Shown piece after piece: positions 36,488 through 45,111 of a stretch of DNA of 64,000 bases; position 1 is the first letter of the stretch, and every line of letters begins with the position of its first letter. The notes beneath the pieces are model-generated. The model was not told the origin of the DNA, did no database searches, and worked only from the letters and a program-made list of their open reading frames with translations. Source of the DNA: Pseudomonas chlororaphis (GTDB taxonomy: Bacteria; Pseudomonadota; Gammaproteobacteria; Pseudomonadales; Pseudomonadaceae); contig NZ_MOAL01000001.1 in NCBI RefSeq assembly GCF_003731765.1, forward strand, positions 186,001 through 250,000, read 5' to 3'. Both the position numbers and the translations under genes were made by a program.

Positions 36488-37459
36488 ATGAGCGTTCGCG
36501 TCGGGATTGTCATGGACCCTATCGCCAGCATCTCCTATAAAAAGGACAGCTCGCTGGCCATGCTGCTGGCCGCCCAGGCTCGCGGCTGGACCCTGTTCTA
36601 TATGGAGCAGCGTGACCTGTACCAGGGCGCCGGTGTGGCCCGGGCCAAGATGCGCCCGCTGCAGGTCTTCGCCAACCCGGAAAAATGGTTCGAACTGGAC
36701 GCCGAGATCGACAGTCCCCTGAGCGACCTGGACGTGATCCTGATGCGCAAGGATCCGCCGTTCGACATGGAATTCGTCTACTCCACCTACCTGCTGGAAC
36801 AGGCCGAGCGTGACGGCGTACTGGTGGTCAACAAGCCCCAGAGCCTGCGCGACTGCAATGAAAAGCTGTTCGCCACCCTGTTCCCCCAGTGCACCCCGCC
36901 CACCGTGGTCAGCCGCCGCGCCGACGTGCTGCGTGATTTCGCCGCCGAGCATGGCGATGTGATTCTCAAACCCCTGGACGGCATGGGCGGCACCTCGATT
37001 TTCCGTCACCGCGCCGGCGACCCGAACCTCTCGGTGATCCTGGAAACCCTGACCGCCCTGGGCACCCAGCAGATCATGGGCCAGGCCTACCTGCCGGCGA
37101 TCAAGGACGGCGACAAGCGCATCCTGATGATCGACGGCGAGCCTGTGGACTATTGCCTGGCGCGCATCCCGGCGGCCGGTGAAACCCGTGGCAACCTGGC
37201 CGCCGGCGGTCGCGGTGAAGCCCGCCCGCTGAGCGACAAGGACCGTTGGATCGCCGCCCAAGTCGGCCCGACGCTGCGGGAGAAGGGCCTGCTGTTCGTC
37301 GGCCTCGACGTGATAGGCGAGCACCTGACGGAAATCAACGTCACCAGCCCGACCTGCATCCGCGAAATCGACAATGCCTTCGGCACCAACATTGGCGGGC
37401 TGCTGATGGATGCCATCGAGAAGAAGCTGCAAGCCGCCAACCGCAAGCCACAAGCTTGA
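36488..37459 (+). CDS. gshB: Glutathione synthetase
   Basis: 323-aa ATP-grasp enzyme that joins gamma-glutamylcysteine and glycine. Motifs: VRVGIVMDPIASISYKKDSS at the N-terminus, MRKDPPFDMEFVYSTYLLE, LKPLDGMGGTSIFR (ATP-binding Gly-rich loop) and GLDVIGEHLTEINVTSPTC near the C-terminus. The ATG at 36488 follows GAGGAAACAA. The last residues (LQAANRKPQA) come from a CAAGCC/CAAGCTT-type repeat that continues past the stop. Confidence 0.96.
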   Translation: MSVRVGIVMDPIASISYKKDSSLAMLLAAQARGWTLFYMEQRDLYQGAGVARAKMRPLQVFANPEKWFELDAEIDSPLSDLDVILMRKDPPFDMEFVYSTYLLEQAERDGVLVVNKPQSLRDCNEKLFATLFPQCTPPTVVSRRADVLRDFAAEHGDVILKPLDGMGGTSIFRHRAGDPNLSVILETLTALGTQQIMGQAYLPAIKDGDKRILMIDGEPVDYCLARIPAAGETRGNLAAGGRGEARPLSDKDRWIAAQVGPTLREKGLLFVGLDVIGEHLTEINVTSPTCIREIDNAFGTNIGGLLMDAIEKKLQAANRKPQA

Positions 37460-37508
37460 TGTGGATCATGCACAGCTTGTCGCTTGTTGCTTGAAGCACA
37501 CAGCTTGA
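37429..37508. repeat. CAAGCTT/CTTGAAG-type repeat across the gshB stop
   Basis: AAGCTGCAAGCC, CGCAAGCCACAAGCTT, CACAGCTTGTCGCTTG and TTGCTTGAAGCACACAGCTTG follow each other in opposite orientations, from the last gshB codons into the gap. Same word family as around ahcY and upstream of the antiporter gene. Confidence 0.5.
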
Positions 37509-37559
37509 AACCAACATTGCGTTATCATGCGCCGCCTGTGAAACCCGCGATGTTGGTTT
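37508..37559. promoter_or_regulatory. 10-bp perfect inverted repeat upstream of tonB
   Basis: AAACCAACAT (37508-37517) and ATGTTGGTTT (37550-37559) are perfect complements 32 bp apart; a -10-like TATCAT (37523-37528) lies between them. They end 30 bp before the tonB ATG. The spacing suggests either a large RNA hairpin or two operator halves flanking a promoter. Confidence 0.45.
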
Positions 37560-37589
37560 TGTGATGCTTCCTGTGATGTCGAACCGCTG

Positions 37590-38489
37590 ATGAGCCTCCC
37601 GTCCGATCTGCCACCCGAGCTTGCCCATAGCGGCGTGCGCGCGGCCGATCGCCTGGGGTTTACCCTGTTCCTCGCTGCGCTCGTTCACTTGGCGCTGATC
37701 CTCGGCCTGGGGTTCTCCTTCGCCGAACCCAAGCAGATCAGCAAAACCCTTGAAATCACCCTGGCCACCTTCAAGAGCGAGGTGGCGCCGAAGAAGGCCG
37801 ACTTCCTCGCCCAGGAAAACCAGCAAGGCAGCGGCACCCTGGACAAAAAGGCCATTCCGAAGACCACCGAGGTCGCGCCGTTCCAGGAAAACAAGGTGAA
37901 CAAGGTCACCCCGCCGCCCCCGGTGAAGCCCGAAGCCCAGGAGGCCGCCCCCAAGGCCGCGGTCGCGACGACGGCGCCCAAGCCGAAAAAGACCGTCACC
38001 CAGCGTGAAGAGGTCAAGACCCAAGCGCCCGCCAAGCCCCCGACTCCAACGTTCGACAGCTCCCAGCTGTCCAGCGACATCGCCAGCCTGGAAGCCGAAC
38101 TGGCCCAGGAACAGCAGTTGTACGCCAAGCGCCCGCGCATCCACCGCCTGAGCGCGGCCTCGACCATGCGCGACAAGGGCGCCTGGTACAAAGACGAGTG
38201 GCGCAAGAAGGTCGAGCGGATCGGCAACCTCAATTACCCGGACGAAGCCCGGCGCAAGCAGATCTACGGCAACCTGCGGCTGATGGTCTCGATCAACCGC
38301 GACGGCTCGCTGTATGAAGTGCTGGTGCTGGAGTCGTCCGGCCAGCCATTGCTGGACCAGGCCGCCCAGCGCATCGTGCGCCTGGCCGCCCCCTTTGCCC
38401 CCTTTACCGGCGACCTGTCGGACATCGACCGCCTGGAAATCATCCGCACCTGGCGCTTCGCCCGGGGCGACAAGCTGTCCAGCAACTGA
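37590..38489 (+). CDS. tonB: Energy transducer TonB
   Basis: 299-aa protein with one N-terminal membrane helix (FTLFLAALVHLALILGLGFSF, about residues 26-46), a long Pro/Lys/Ala/Glu-rich periplasmic spacer (residues 60-170), and a C-terminal TonB domain (NLNYPDEARRKQIYGNLRLM ... FAPFTGDLSDIDRLEIIRTW). It should deliver proton-motive energy to outer-membrane transporters. No exbB or exbD is adjacent. Its place between gshB and algH matches P. aeruginosa tonB3, which is needed for twitching motility; the equivalence is inferred from position. Confidence 0.9.
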   Translation: MSLPSDLPPELAHSGVRAADRLGFTLFLAALVHLALILGLGFSFAEPKQISKTLEITLATFKSEVAPKKADFLAQENQQGSGTLDKKAIPKTTEVAPFQENKVNKVTPPPPVKPEAQEAAPKAAVATTAPKPKKTVTQREEVKTQAPAKPPTPTFDSSQLSSDIASLEAELAQEQQLYAKRPRIHRLSAASTMRDKGAWYKDEWRKKVERIGNLNYPDEARRKQIYGNLRLMVSINRDGSLYEVLVLESSGQPLLDQAAQRIVRLAAPFAPFTGDLSDIDRLEIIRTWRFARGDKLSSN

Positions 38490-38515
38490 TCTCCAGGACG
38501 CCATCGCCCCTATAT

Positions 38516-38540
38516 CGGAGCCTGCTTGCCGGCGAGGGAG
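38516..38540. repeat. Single REP
   Basis: CGGAGCCTGCTTGCCGGCGAGG, one arm, in the 156-bp gap between tonB and algH. The rest of the gap shows no clear feature. Confidence 0.6.
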
Positions 38541-38645
38541 CCCGCCAGGTTGGCGCAAATCCCGATCACGCCCTCATTGGCCAACGGCACTCCACCCAGG
38601 TGGTTGCGCTTGTCAGCCGGGCCCGCCAACGCCACACTAGCGCTC

Positions 38646-39215
38646 ATGAAAAATGTCAGCCCCAGCTACCTCAAGCATCACTTCCTGATCGCCATGCCCC
38701 ATATGGCCGACCCGAACTTTGCGCACACCTTGACCTATCTGGTCGAGCACAACGCCGGTGGCGCCATGGGGTTGGTGATCAATCGTCCGCAGGACCTGAA
38801 CCTCGCCGACATCCTTGAGCAACTGCGCCCCGATATCGAGCCGCCCCTGCTGTGCCAGCATGTGCCGATCTTCAGCGGCGGCCCGGTGCAGACCGACCGG
38901 GGCTTTGTCCTGCACCCCAGCGGCCCGACCTACCAGGCCACAGTGGAACTTGAAGGATTGTCGCTGTCCACCTCCCAGGACGTGCTGTTCGCCATTGCCG
39001 ACGGTGTCGGCCCGAGCAAGAGCCTGATCGCCCTGGGCTACGCCGGCTGGGAAGCTGGGCAACTGGAGGCTGAACTGGCGGACAACGCCTGGCTGACCTG
39101 CCCGTTCGACGCCGACATCCTGTTCAACACCAGCAGCGAATTGCGCCTGGAAGCCGCCGCCAAGCACCTGGGGGTCAACCTCAGCCTGCTCACCACTCAG
39201 GCGGGCCACGCCTGA
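38646..39215 (+). CDS. algH: YqgE/AlgH family protein
   Basis: 189-aa cytoplasmic protein of the DUF179 family: LKHHFLIAMPHMADPNFAHT, EHNAGGAMGLVINRP, FSGGPVQTDRGFVLHP and IALGYAGWEAGQLEAEL. AlgH was linked to alginate regulation in P. aeruginosa, but the biochemical role is not settled. The ATG at 38646 is the family start; a longer in-frame start at 38526 runs through REP sequence. It overlaps ruvX by one base. Confidence 0.93.
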   Translation: MKNVSPSYLKHHFLIAMPHMADPNFAHTLTYLVEHNAGGAMGLVINRPQDLNLADILEQLRPDIEPPLLCQHVPIFSGGPVQTDRGFVLHPSGPTYQATVELEGLSLSTSQDVLFAIADGVGPSKSLIALGYAGWEAGQLEAELADNAWLTCPFDADILFNTSSELRLEAAAKHLGVNLSLLTTQAGHA

Positions 39216-39652
39216 TGGCTCTGCGACTGATTCTCGGCTTCGACTACGGCACCAAGCAGATCGGCGTGGCCGTCGGCCAGGTCATCACCGGCCAGGCCCG
39301 CGAGCTGTGCACCCTCAAGGCGCAGAACGGCATTCCCGACTGGAATCAGGTCGAAGCCCTGATCAAGGAGTGGAAACCCGACGCCGTGGTGGTGGGCCTG
39401 CCGCTGAACATGGACGGCACCCCCAGCGACATGTGCGCCCGCGCGGAAAAATTCGCCCGGCGCCTGAACGGCCGCTACAACCTGCCCTTCTATACCCACG
39501 ATGAACGCCTGACCACCTTCGAGGCCAAGGGCGAGCGCCTGGCCCGAGGCGGGCAGAAAGGCAGTTACCGCGACAACCCGGTCGATGCCATCGCCGCCGC
39601 CCTGTTGCTGCAAGGCTGGCTCGACGAGAACTCAGCGCTGTTCGAACACTGA
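39215..39652 (+). CDS. ruvX: RuvX/YqgF family RNase H-fold nuclease
   Basis: 145-aa RNase H-like protein (YqgF), called a putative Holliday junction resolvase and shown in E. coli to process pre-16S rRNA. Acidic residues of the fold are seen in [31 protein letters not shown] and [11 protein letters not shown]. It starts at the A of the algH TGA stop (TGATG), so the two are coupled; the pair algH-ruvX is widespread. Confidence 0.94.
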   Translation: MALRLILGFDYGTKQIGVAVGQVITGQARELCTLKAQNGIPDWNQVEALIKEWKPDAVVVGLPLNMDGTPSDMCARAEKFARRLNGRYNLPFYTHDERLTTFEAKGERLARGGQKGSYRDNPVDAIAAALLLQGWLDENSALFEH

Positions 39653-39716
39653 TCCAGCCCAATCCGCAACAGGCGTGGCGCACCGATGTTTCGCGCCTCC
39701 CGGCCATCACACCCGC

Positions 39717-39747
39717 CCCGCGCCCTGCTCCACGCAGCCGGCGCGGG
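39717..39747 (+). promoter_or_regulatory. Stable hairpin just before the pyrR RBS
   Basis: CCCGCGCC (39717-39724) pairs with GGCGCGGG (39740-39747), and inside it CTGC pairs with GCAG around TCCAC. It ends about seven bases before the AAGGAG RBS of pyrR and has no T-run, so it is not an intrinsic terminator. It could affect initiation; this is inference. Confidence 0.4.
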
Positions 39748-39764
39748 CCCACGAAGGAGCAACC

Positions 39765-40271
39765 ATGAGCCTGCCCAATCCCGCCGAACTGATCAGCCAG
39801 ATGGCCGCTGATCTCAATGCCCACCTGGCCAAGCGCGATATCAGCGAGCCACGCTTCATCGGCATTCGCACCGGTGGCGTCTGGGTCGCCCAGGCGTTGC
39901 TGGACGCCTTGGGCAGCAATGCGCCTCTGGGCACGCTGGATGTGTCCTTCTACCGCGATGACTTCAGCCAGAACGGCCTGCACCCGCAAGTGCGCCCGTC
40001 CGAGCTGCCGTTCGAGATCGAAGGCCAGCACTTGGTGCTGATCGACGACGTGCTGATGAGCGGCCGGACCATCCGCGCGGCCCTCAACGAGCTCTTCGAC
40101 TACGGCCGACCGGCCAGCGTGACCCTGGTCTGCCTGCTGGACCTGGACGCCGGCGAACTGCCGATCCGCCCCAATGTGGTGGGGGCGACCCTGTCGCTGG
40201 CCGCCCACGAGCGGGTAAAATTGTCCGGTCCTGCGCCGCTTCAACTCGAGCTTCAAGACCTCGCCCTCTAA
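39765..40271 (+). CDS. pyrR: Bifunctional pyr regulator / uracil phosphoribosyltransferase
   Basis: 168-aa PRT-fold protein: [19 protein letters not shown] at the N-terminus and the PRPP-binding motif [18 protein letters not shown]. PyrR proteins regulate pyrimidine genes in response to UMP/UTP and have weak UPRTase activity; how the Pseudomonas protein regulates is less clear than in Bacillus. The ATG at 39765 has AAGGAG upstream. It is first in pyrR-pyrB-pyrC' and 25 bp before pyrB. Confidence 0.94.
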   Translation: MSLPNPAELISQMAADLNAHLAKRDISEPRFIGIRTGGVWVAQALLDALGSNAPLGTLDVSFYRDDFSQNGLHPQVRPSELPFEIEGQHLVLIDDVLMSGRTIRAALNELFDYGRPASVTLVCLLDLDAGELPIRPNVVGATLSLAAHERVKLSGPAPLQLELQDLAL

Positions 40272-40296
40272 CTCGCCCTTTTGAGAGTCCATTGCG

Positions 40297-41301
40297 ATGA
40301 CGCCTCTAGACGCCAAGCGCCCGCTGCAGCTCAACGATCAGGGCCAGCTGCGCCACTTCCTCTCCCTCGACGGCCTGCAACGCGAGCTGCTGACGGAAAT
40401 CCTCGACACCGCCGACTCCTTCCTCGAAGTCGGTGGCCGGGCGGTGAAGAAGGTCCCGCTGCTGCGCGGCAAGACCATCTGCAACGTGTTCTTCGAGAAC
40501 TCGACCCGCACCCGCACCACCTTTGAACTGGCCGCCCAGCGCCTGTCGGCGGACGTGATCACCCTGAACGTGTCCACCTCGTCGGCGAGCAAAGGGGAAA
40601 CCCTGCTCGACACCCTGCGCAACCTGGAAGCCATGGCCGCCGACATGTTCGTGGTGCGCCACGGCGATTCCGGCGCCGCGCACTTCATCGCCGAACACGT
40701 GTGCCCACAAGTGGCCATCATCAACGGCGGCGACGGCCGGCACGCGCACCCGACCCAGGGCATGCTCGACATGCTGACCATTCGCCGCCACAAAGGCAGC
40801 TTCGAGAACCTCTCGGTGGCCATCGTCGGCGACATCCTGCACTCGCGGGTGGCGCGCTCGAACATGCTGGCCCTGAAAACCCTGGGCTGCCCGGACATCC
40901 GTGTGATCGCCCCCAAGACCTTGCTGCCCATCGGCATCGAGCAATACGGCGTGAAGGTCTACACCGACATGGCCGAAGGCCTGAAAGACGTCGACGTGGT
41001 GATCATGCTGCGCCTGCAGCGCGAACGCATGCAGGGCGGCCTGCTGCCCAGTGAAGGCGAGTTCTACCGCCTGTTCGGCCTGACCACCGCACGCCTGGCC
41101 GGCGCCAAGCCGGACGCCATCGTCATGCACCCGGGCCCGATCAACCGCGGCGTGGAAATCGAGTCGGCGGTGGCCGACGGTCCGCATTCGGTGATTCTCA
41201 ACCAGGTGACCTACGGCATTGCGGTACGGATGGCGGTGCTGTCCATGGCCATGAGTGGGCAAACCGCCCAGCGACAATTCGAGCAGGAGAACGCCCAGTG
41301 A
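40297..41301 (+). CDS. pyrB: Aspartate carbamoyltransferase catalytic chain
   Basis: 334-aa enzyme of pyrimidine synthesis joining carbamoyl phosphate and aspartate. The carbamoyl-phosphate motif [38 protein letters not shown], and [13 protein letters not shown] are clear. The protein is longer at the N-terminus than E. coli PyrB, as in other pseudomonads, where the extension binds regulatory nucleotides. It overlaps pyrC' by four bases (ATGA would read GTGA), in keeping with the known dodecameric PyrB-PyrC' complex. Confidence 0.96.
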   Translation: MTPLDAKRPLQLNDQGQLRHFLSLDGLQRELLTEILDTADSFLEVGGRAVKKVPLLRGKTICNVFFENSTRTRTTFELAAQRLSADVITLNVSTSSASKGETLLDTLRNLEAMAADMFVVRHGDSGAAHFIAEHVCPQVAIINGGDGRHAHPTQGMLDMLTIRRHKGSFENLSVAIVGDILHSRVARSNMLALKTLGCPDIRVIAPKTLLPIGIEQYGVKVYTDMAEGLKDVDVVIMLRLQRERMQGGLLPSEGEFYRLFGLTTARLAGAKPDAIVMHPGPINRGVEIESAVADGPHSVILNQVTYGIAVRMAVLSMAMSGQTAQRQFEQENAQ

Positions 41302-42569
41302 AGCTCAGCATTCTCGGCGCCCGCGTCATCGATCCAAGCAGCGGCCTGGATCAAGTCACCGACCTGCACCTGGAAGCCGGCAAGATCGTCGCCATCGGCG
41401 CGGCCCCGGCCGGTTTCAGTGCAAGCGAACACATCGATGCCAAAGGCCTGGTCGCCGCCCCCGGGCTGGTGGACCTCAGCGTCTCCCTGCGTGAGCCGGG
41501 CTACAGCCGCAAAGGCAGCATCGCCAGCGAAACCCGCGCCGCCGCTGCCGGTGGCGTCACCAGCCTGTGCTGCCCGCCGCGCACCAAGCCGGTGCTGGAC
41601 ACCTCGGCCGTGGCCGAACTGATCCTCGACCGCGCCCGCGAGGCCGGCAACAGCAAAGTCTTCCCGATCGGTGCCCTGAGCAAAGGCCTGGACGGCGAAC
41701 AGCTTGCAGAACTGATTGCCTTGCGCGACGCCGGTTGTGTGGCCTTCGGCAACGGCCTGGAGAGTTTCCGCAACACCCGCACCCTGTGCCGCGCCCTGGA
41801 ATACGCCGCCACGTTCGACCTGACGGTGATTTTCCACTCTCAGGACCGCGACCTGGCCGACGGCGGCCTGGCCCATGAAGGCCCCACTGCCAGCTTCCTC
41901 GGCTTGCCGGGCATTCCCGAAACCGCCGAAACCGTGGCCCTGGCCCGGGACCTGTTGCTGGTGGAACAAAGCGGCGTGCGCGCCCACTTCAGCCAGTTGA
42001 CCAGTGCTCGCGGCGTGGCCCTGATCGCCCAGGCCCAGGCTCGCGGCCTGCCGGTCACCGCCGATGTGGCGCTGTACCAGCTGATCCTCACCGACGAAGC
42101 CTTGATCGACTTCTCCAGCCTGTATCACGTGCAACCGCCGCTGCGCTCGCGCGCCGACCGCGATGGCCTGCGCGAAGCCGTGAAGTCCGGGGTGGTACAA
42201 GCCATCTCCAGCCATCACCAACCCCACGAGCGGGACGCCAAGCTGGCACCGTTCGGCGCCACGGAACCGGGGATCAGCAGCGTCGAACTGCTGCTGCCCC
42301 TGGCCCTGACGCTGGTGGAAGACGGCCTGCTGGACTTACCGACCCTGCTCGCACGCCTCAGCGCCGGCCCGGCCGACGCGCTGCGCCTGCCAGCCGGCAA
42401 GCTGGCGGTAGGTGCTCCGGCAGATCTGGTGCTGTTTGACCCGGCCAGCTCCACGGTGGCCGGTGAGCGCTGGCTGTCCAAGGGCGAGAACTGCCCGTTC
42501 ATCGGCCATAGCCTGCCGGGCGTGGTGCGCTACACCCTGGTGGACGGGCATATCAGCTACCAGGGCTGA
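41298..42569 (+). CDS. pyrC': Dihydroorotase-like PyrC', catalytically inactive subunit of ATCase
   Basis: 423-aa amidohydrolase-fold protein. The metal-binding HxH that should follow the first strand is replaced by Ser61-Val-Ser63 in [15 protein letters not shown], and the position of the carboxylated Lys region reads [11 protein letters not shown] without Lys. In P. putida and P. aeruginosa the homologous PyrC' is known to be inactive but needed for assembly of aspartate carbamoyltransferase. The start is GTG at 41298 overlapping the pyrB stop. The true dihydroorotase must be encoded elsewhere. Confidence 0.94.
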   Translation: MKLSILGARVIDPSSGLDQVTDLHLEAGKIVAIGAAPAGFSASEHIDAKGLVAAPGLVDLSVSLREPGYSRKGSIASETRAAAAGGVTSLCCPPRTKPVLDTSAVAELILDRAREAGNSKVFPIGALSKGLDGEQLAELIALRDAGCVAFGNGLESFRNTRTLCRALEYAATFDLTVIFHSQDRDLADGGLAHEGPTASFLGLPGIPETAETVALARDLLLVEQSGVRAHFSQLTSARGVALIAQAQARGLPVTADVALYQLILTDEALIDFSSLYHVQPPLRSRADRDGLREAVKSGVVQAISSHHQPHERDAKLAPFGATEPGISSVELLLPLALTLVEDGLLDLPTLLARLSAGPADALRLPAGKLAVGAPADLVLFDPASSTVAGERWLSKGENCPFIGHSLPGVVRYTLVDGHISYQG

Positions 42570-42588
42570 AGACAGCGGCGTCTGTTTT

Positions 42589-42635
42589 CGCCGGCAAGCC
42601 GGCTCCTCTCAAGAAGGGGCCGGCTTGCGCCGTTA
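42589..42635. repeat. REP pair forming a hairpin after pyrC'
   Basis: CGCCGGCAAGCCGGCTCCT is followed by AGGGGCCGGCTTGCGCCG, two inverted arms only a few bases apart, between converging genes. Could serve as a transcription barrier. Confidence 0.6.
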
Positions 42636-43052
42636 ACGGCGTTTGGCGTTTTCCACCGACACCTGGTCGTTCAGGGTCCAGAAGTCGTACAACACCCCCA
42701 GAAACAAGAACCCACCCGTTACCAGGTAGAGCAAGCCGCTGAGCCACTTGCCCTGGTACATGCGATGCACGCCAAAGACCCCGAGAAAGGTCAACAGTAT
42801 CCAGGCAACGCTGTATTCGATTGGGCCCGCGGTAAAGCGCAGGTCTGCCTCGCGATCCATGGCCGGGATCAGGAACAGGTCGATCAGCCAACCGATGCCC
42901 AACAACCCCAAGGTAAAAAACCAGATCGTTCCGGTCACCGGCTTGCCGTAATAAAAACGGTGCGCCCCGGTAAAACCGAAAATCCACAACAGGTAACCGA
43001 TCACTTTGCTGTGCGTGTCGGACCCCGAACCGTCCTGCCGATAGCTATTCAT
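42633..43052 (-). CDS. TM2 domain-containing membrane protein
   Basis: 139-aa protein with TM2-type repeats: SKVIGYLLWIFGFTGAHRFY, GTIWFFTLGLLGIGWLIDLF and ILLTFLGVFGVHRMYQGKWL, four hydrophobic segments in all. TM2 proteins have no established function in bacteria. The ATG at 43052 has AAAGGGG upstream; the TTG one codon before is an alternative. Its stop lies at the edge of the REP pair. Confidence 0.82.
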   Translation of the reverse strand: MNSYRQDGSGSDTHSKVIGYLLWIFGFTGAHRFYYGKPVTGTIWFFTLGLLGIGWLIDLFLIPAMDREADLRFTAGPIEYSVAWILLTFLGVFGVHRMYQGKWLSGLLYLVTGGFLFLGVLYDFWTLNDQVSVENAKRR

Positions 43053-43302
43053 CAACGACCCCTTTGAGCGTGATAGATAAATATTCTTAATTTCTTTGTG
43101 ACTTTTTTACGGGCGGCCGGCACGTGGAAAATGTTACCTTCTGCGCCGTGAAAGCCTTATGCCGCCTGAGTTCTGACGAAGATAGGCGTCAAATTGCCGC
43201 TGCTTTGCCGGAGTTGACCCCCAGGTTGAATCGACCAACGGCCTCGGAAGTGACCGAAAAGCTGTTATAAAGTTGCGCGCTAACCCAAAAGAGCCCTGCC
43301 TA

Positions 43303-43929
43303 ATGCGTCCATTTTTCAAGACATGGCTAACCATTTGCCTATTAATGCCACTGGCCGCCCACGCCACCAACCGTGAGCAACGACTTCCCAATGTTAATGG
43401 CTATACCCCGAAATCCCATGTTTCGCCGGTCACCGCCAAAAACACCAAACAGTCCGTCAAACGCCCTACCCACCTGAGCAAGGTCGACGCCGTCAGCCTG
43501 CCGCAGAAAGGCGCCCGCCCGAGCACCACGGTATTGAGCCGTGCGGTGAACGTGCTGGGTACACCTTACCGTTGGGGCGGTAGCAGCCCAAGCAAAGGCT
43601 TCGATTGCAGCGGCCTGGTGAAATACGCCTTCAACGATGTCGCCACCATCGACCTTCCACGATCTTCCAGCGCCATGGCCAGCGGTCACGGGCAGAAAGT
43701 CGAGCGCAAGGACCTGAAGCCGGGCGACCTGCTGTTCTTCAACATCAAGAGCCGCAAGGTCAACCACGTGGCCATCTACCTGGGCAACGACCGCTTCATC
43801 CATGCCCCGCGCCGCGGCAAGGCCGTGACCATCGATACCCTGAAAAAGCCCTACTGGCAGAGCCATTATGTAGTGGCCAAGCGCGTGTTGCCGAAAGAAC
43901 AGGAACCCCTGCGGGTCGTTCAGCGCTAA
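43303..43929 (+). CDS. NlpC/P60 family cell-wall hydrolase
   Basis: 208-aa secreted protein with a signal peptide (cleavage near AHA-TN, residue 21), a basic linker, and a C-terminal NlpC/P60 domain. The catalytic Cys102 is in GFDCSGLVKYAFND and the catalytic His region is KVNHVAIYLGNDRFIHAP. It should cut peptide bonds of peptidoglycan (endopeptidase). The ATG at 43303 is chosen because it begins the signal peptide; a TTG at 43273 lacks support. The 250-bp gap upstream is AT-rich near 43085 but shows no clear promoter. Confidence 0.92.
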   Translation: MRPFFKTWLTICLLMPLAAHATNREQRLPNVNGYTPKSHVSPVTAKNTKQSVKRPTHLSKVDAVSLPQKGARPSTTVLSRAVNVLGTPYRWGGSSPSKGFDCSGLVKYAFNDVATIDLPRSSSAMASGHGQKVERKDLKPGDLLFFNIKSRKVNHVAIYLGNDRFIHAPRRGKAVTIDTLKKPYWQSHYVVAKRVLPKEQEPLRVVQR

Positions 43930-43950
43930 CACGCGGCGACCCTCAAGCCT

Positions 43951-43976
43951 CTATCGCCGGTACGCCAGCTCCCACG
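43951..43976. repeat. Diverged single REP
   Basis: CTATCGCCGGTACGCCAGCTCCCAC, one degenerate arm, between the converging NlpC/P60 and pilT genes. Confidence 0.5.
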
Positions 43977-44019
43977 GAGCCGGGCACCCGCGATAAGGTT
44001 GCCCCCTTCTCTTCCCCCT

Positions 44020-45054
44020 TCAGAAACTCTCCGGCACCCGCGCCTGTTCACGGGCCTGCTCGCGACTGATCAAGCCCTTGCCCAGCAGCTCCTTCAAGCT
44101 CATGTCCAGGGTCCGCATGCCCAACAGACCGCTGGTTTGAATCGCCGAGTACATCTGCGCCACCTTGTCCTCGCGGATCAGGTTACGAATGGCCGGGCTG
44201 CCCAGCATGATCTCGTGGGCCGCCACGCGCCCACCCCCGACCTTCTTCAGCAATACCTGGGCAATCACCGCCTGCAACGACTCCGCCAGCATCGACCGCA
44301 CCATGGCCTGCTCATCACCGGGGAACACCTCCACCAGCCGGTCGATGGTTTTCGCCGCCGAGCTGGTGTGCAGGGTGGCCAATACCACGTGCCCGGTTTC
44401 GGCGGCCGTCAGGGCCAGGCGGATGGTTTCCAGGTCCCGCAGCTCCCCCACCAGGATCACATCCGGGTCTTCCCGCAGGGCCGAGCGCAGGGCGGTGGCA
44501 AAGCTCTGGGTATCGCGGTGCACCTCGCGCTGGTTGACCAGGCAGCCCTTGGGCGGGTGGATGAATTCGATGGGGTCTTCGATGGTGAGGATGTGTTGCC
44601 GCCGAGTCTGGTTCAGGTGATCAATCATCGCCGCCAGGGTGGTGGATTTGCCCGACCCGGTGGGCCCGGTGACCAGCACCAGCCCGCGAGGCACTTCGGC
44701 AATCTGCCGAAACACTTGCCCCAGGCCTAGTTGATCCAGGTTCGGCACCCGCGAAGGGATGCTGCGCAACACCGCACCGGCGCCGCGCTGATGCTGGAAC
44801 GCATTGACCCGAAAGCGCCCCACGGTGGCCAACTCATAAGCGAAGTCGAGGTCCTGTACGGCCTCGAACTCCCGGCGCTGGGCCTCGCTCATCAGGCTGT
44901 GAATCAGCGCCAGTACCTGGGGTTGCTGCAGCACCGGCCAGTCGAGGGGCTGGATGTCGCCATCGATGCGCACCATGGGTGCCAGCCCGGCGGACAGATG
45001 CAGGTCGGAGGCGCCCCGGGCAGCGCTCAGGAGCAACAGCTCAGTGATGTCCAT
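44020..45054 (-). CDS. pilT: Type IV pilus retraction ATPase PilT
   Basis: 344-aa secretion ATPase that powers pilus retraction. Motifs: MDITELLLLSAARGASDLHL at the N-terminus, Walker A LVTGPTGSGKSTTLAAMID, Asp box TIEDPIEFIH, Walker B region ILVGELRDLETIR, His box HVVLATLHTSSAA and the AIRNLIREDKVAQM C-terminal motif. The ATG at 45054 is the family start, though the frame stays open far upstream across yggS and proC on the other strand. It is divergent from yggS. pilU, usually next to pilT, is absent. Confidence 0.96.
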   Translation of the reverse strand: MDITELLLLSAARGASDLHLSAGLAPMVRIDGDIQPLDWPVLQQPQVLALIHSLMSEAQRREFEAVQDLDFAYELATVGRFRVNAFQHQRGAGAVLRSIPSRVPNLDQLGLGQVFRQIAEVPRGLVLVTGPTGSGKSTTLAAMIDHLNQTRRQHILTIEDPIEFIHPPKGCLVNQREVHRDTQSFATALRSALREDPDVILVGELRDLETIRLALTAAETGHVVLATLHTSSAAKTIDRLVEVFPGDEQAMVRSMLAESLQAVIAQVLLKKVGGGRVAAHEIMLGSPAIRNLIREDKVAQMYSAIQTSGLLGMRTLDMSLKELLGKGLISREQAREQARVPESF

Positions 45055-45111
45055 AGTGTTCCGCAATTCCAGTAGAATGCCGCCAACCTCAAACCCGCTG
45101 GCGCAGATCGA

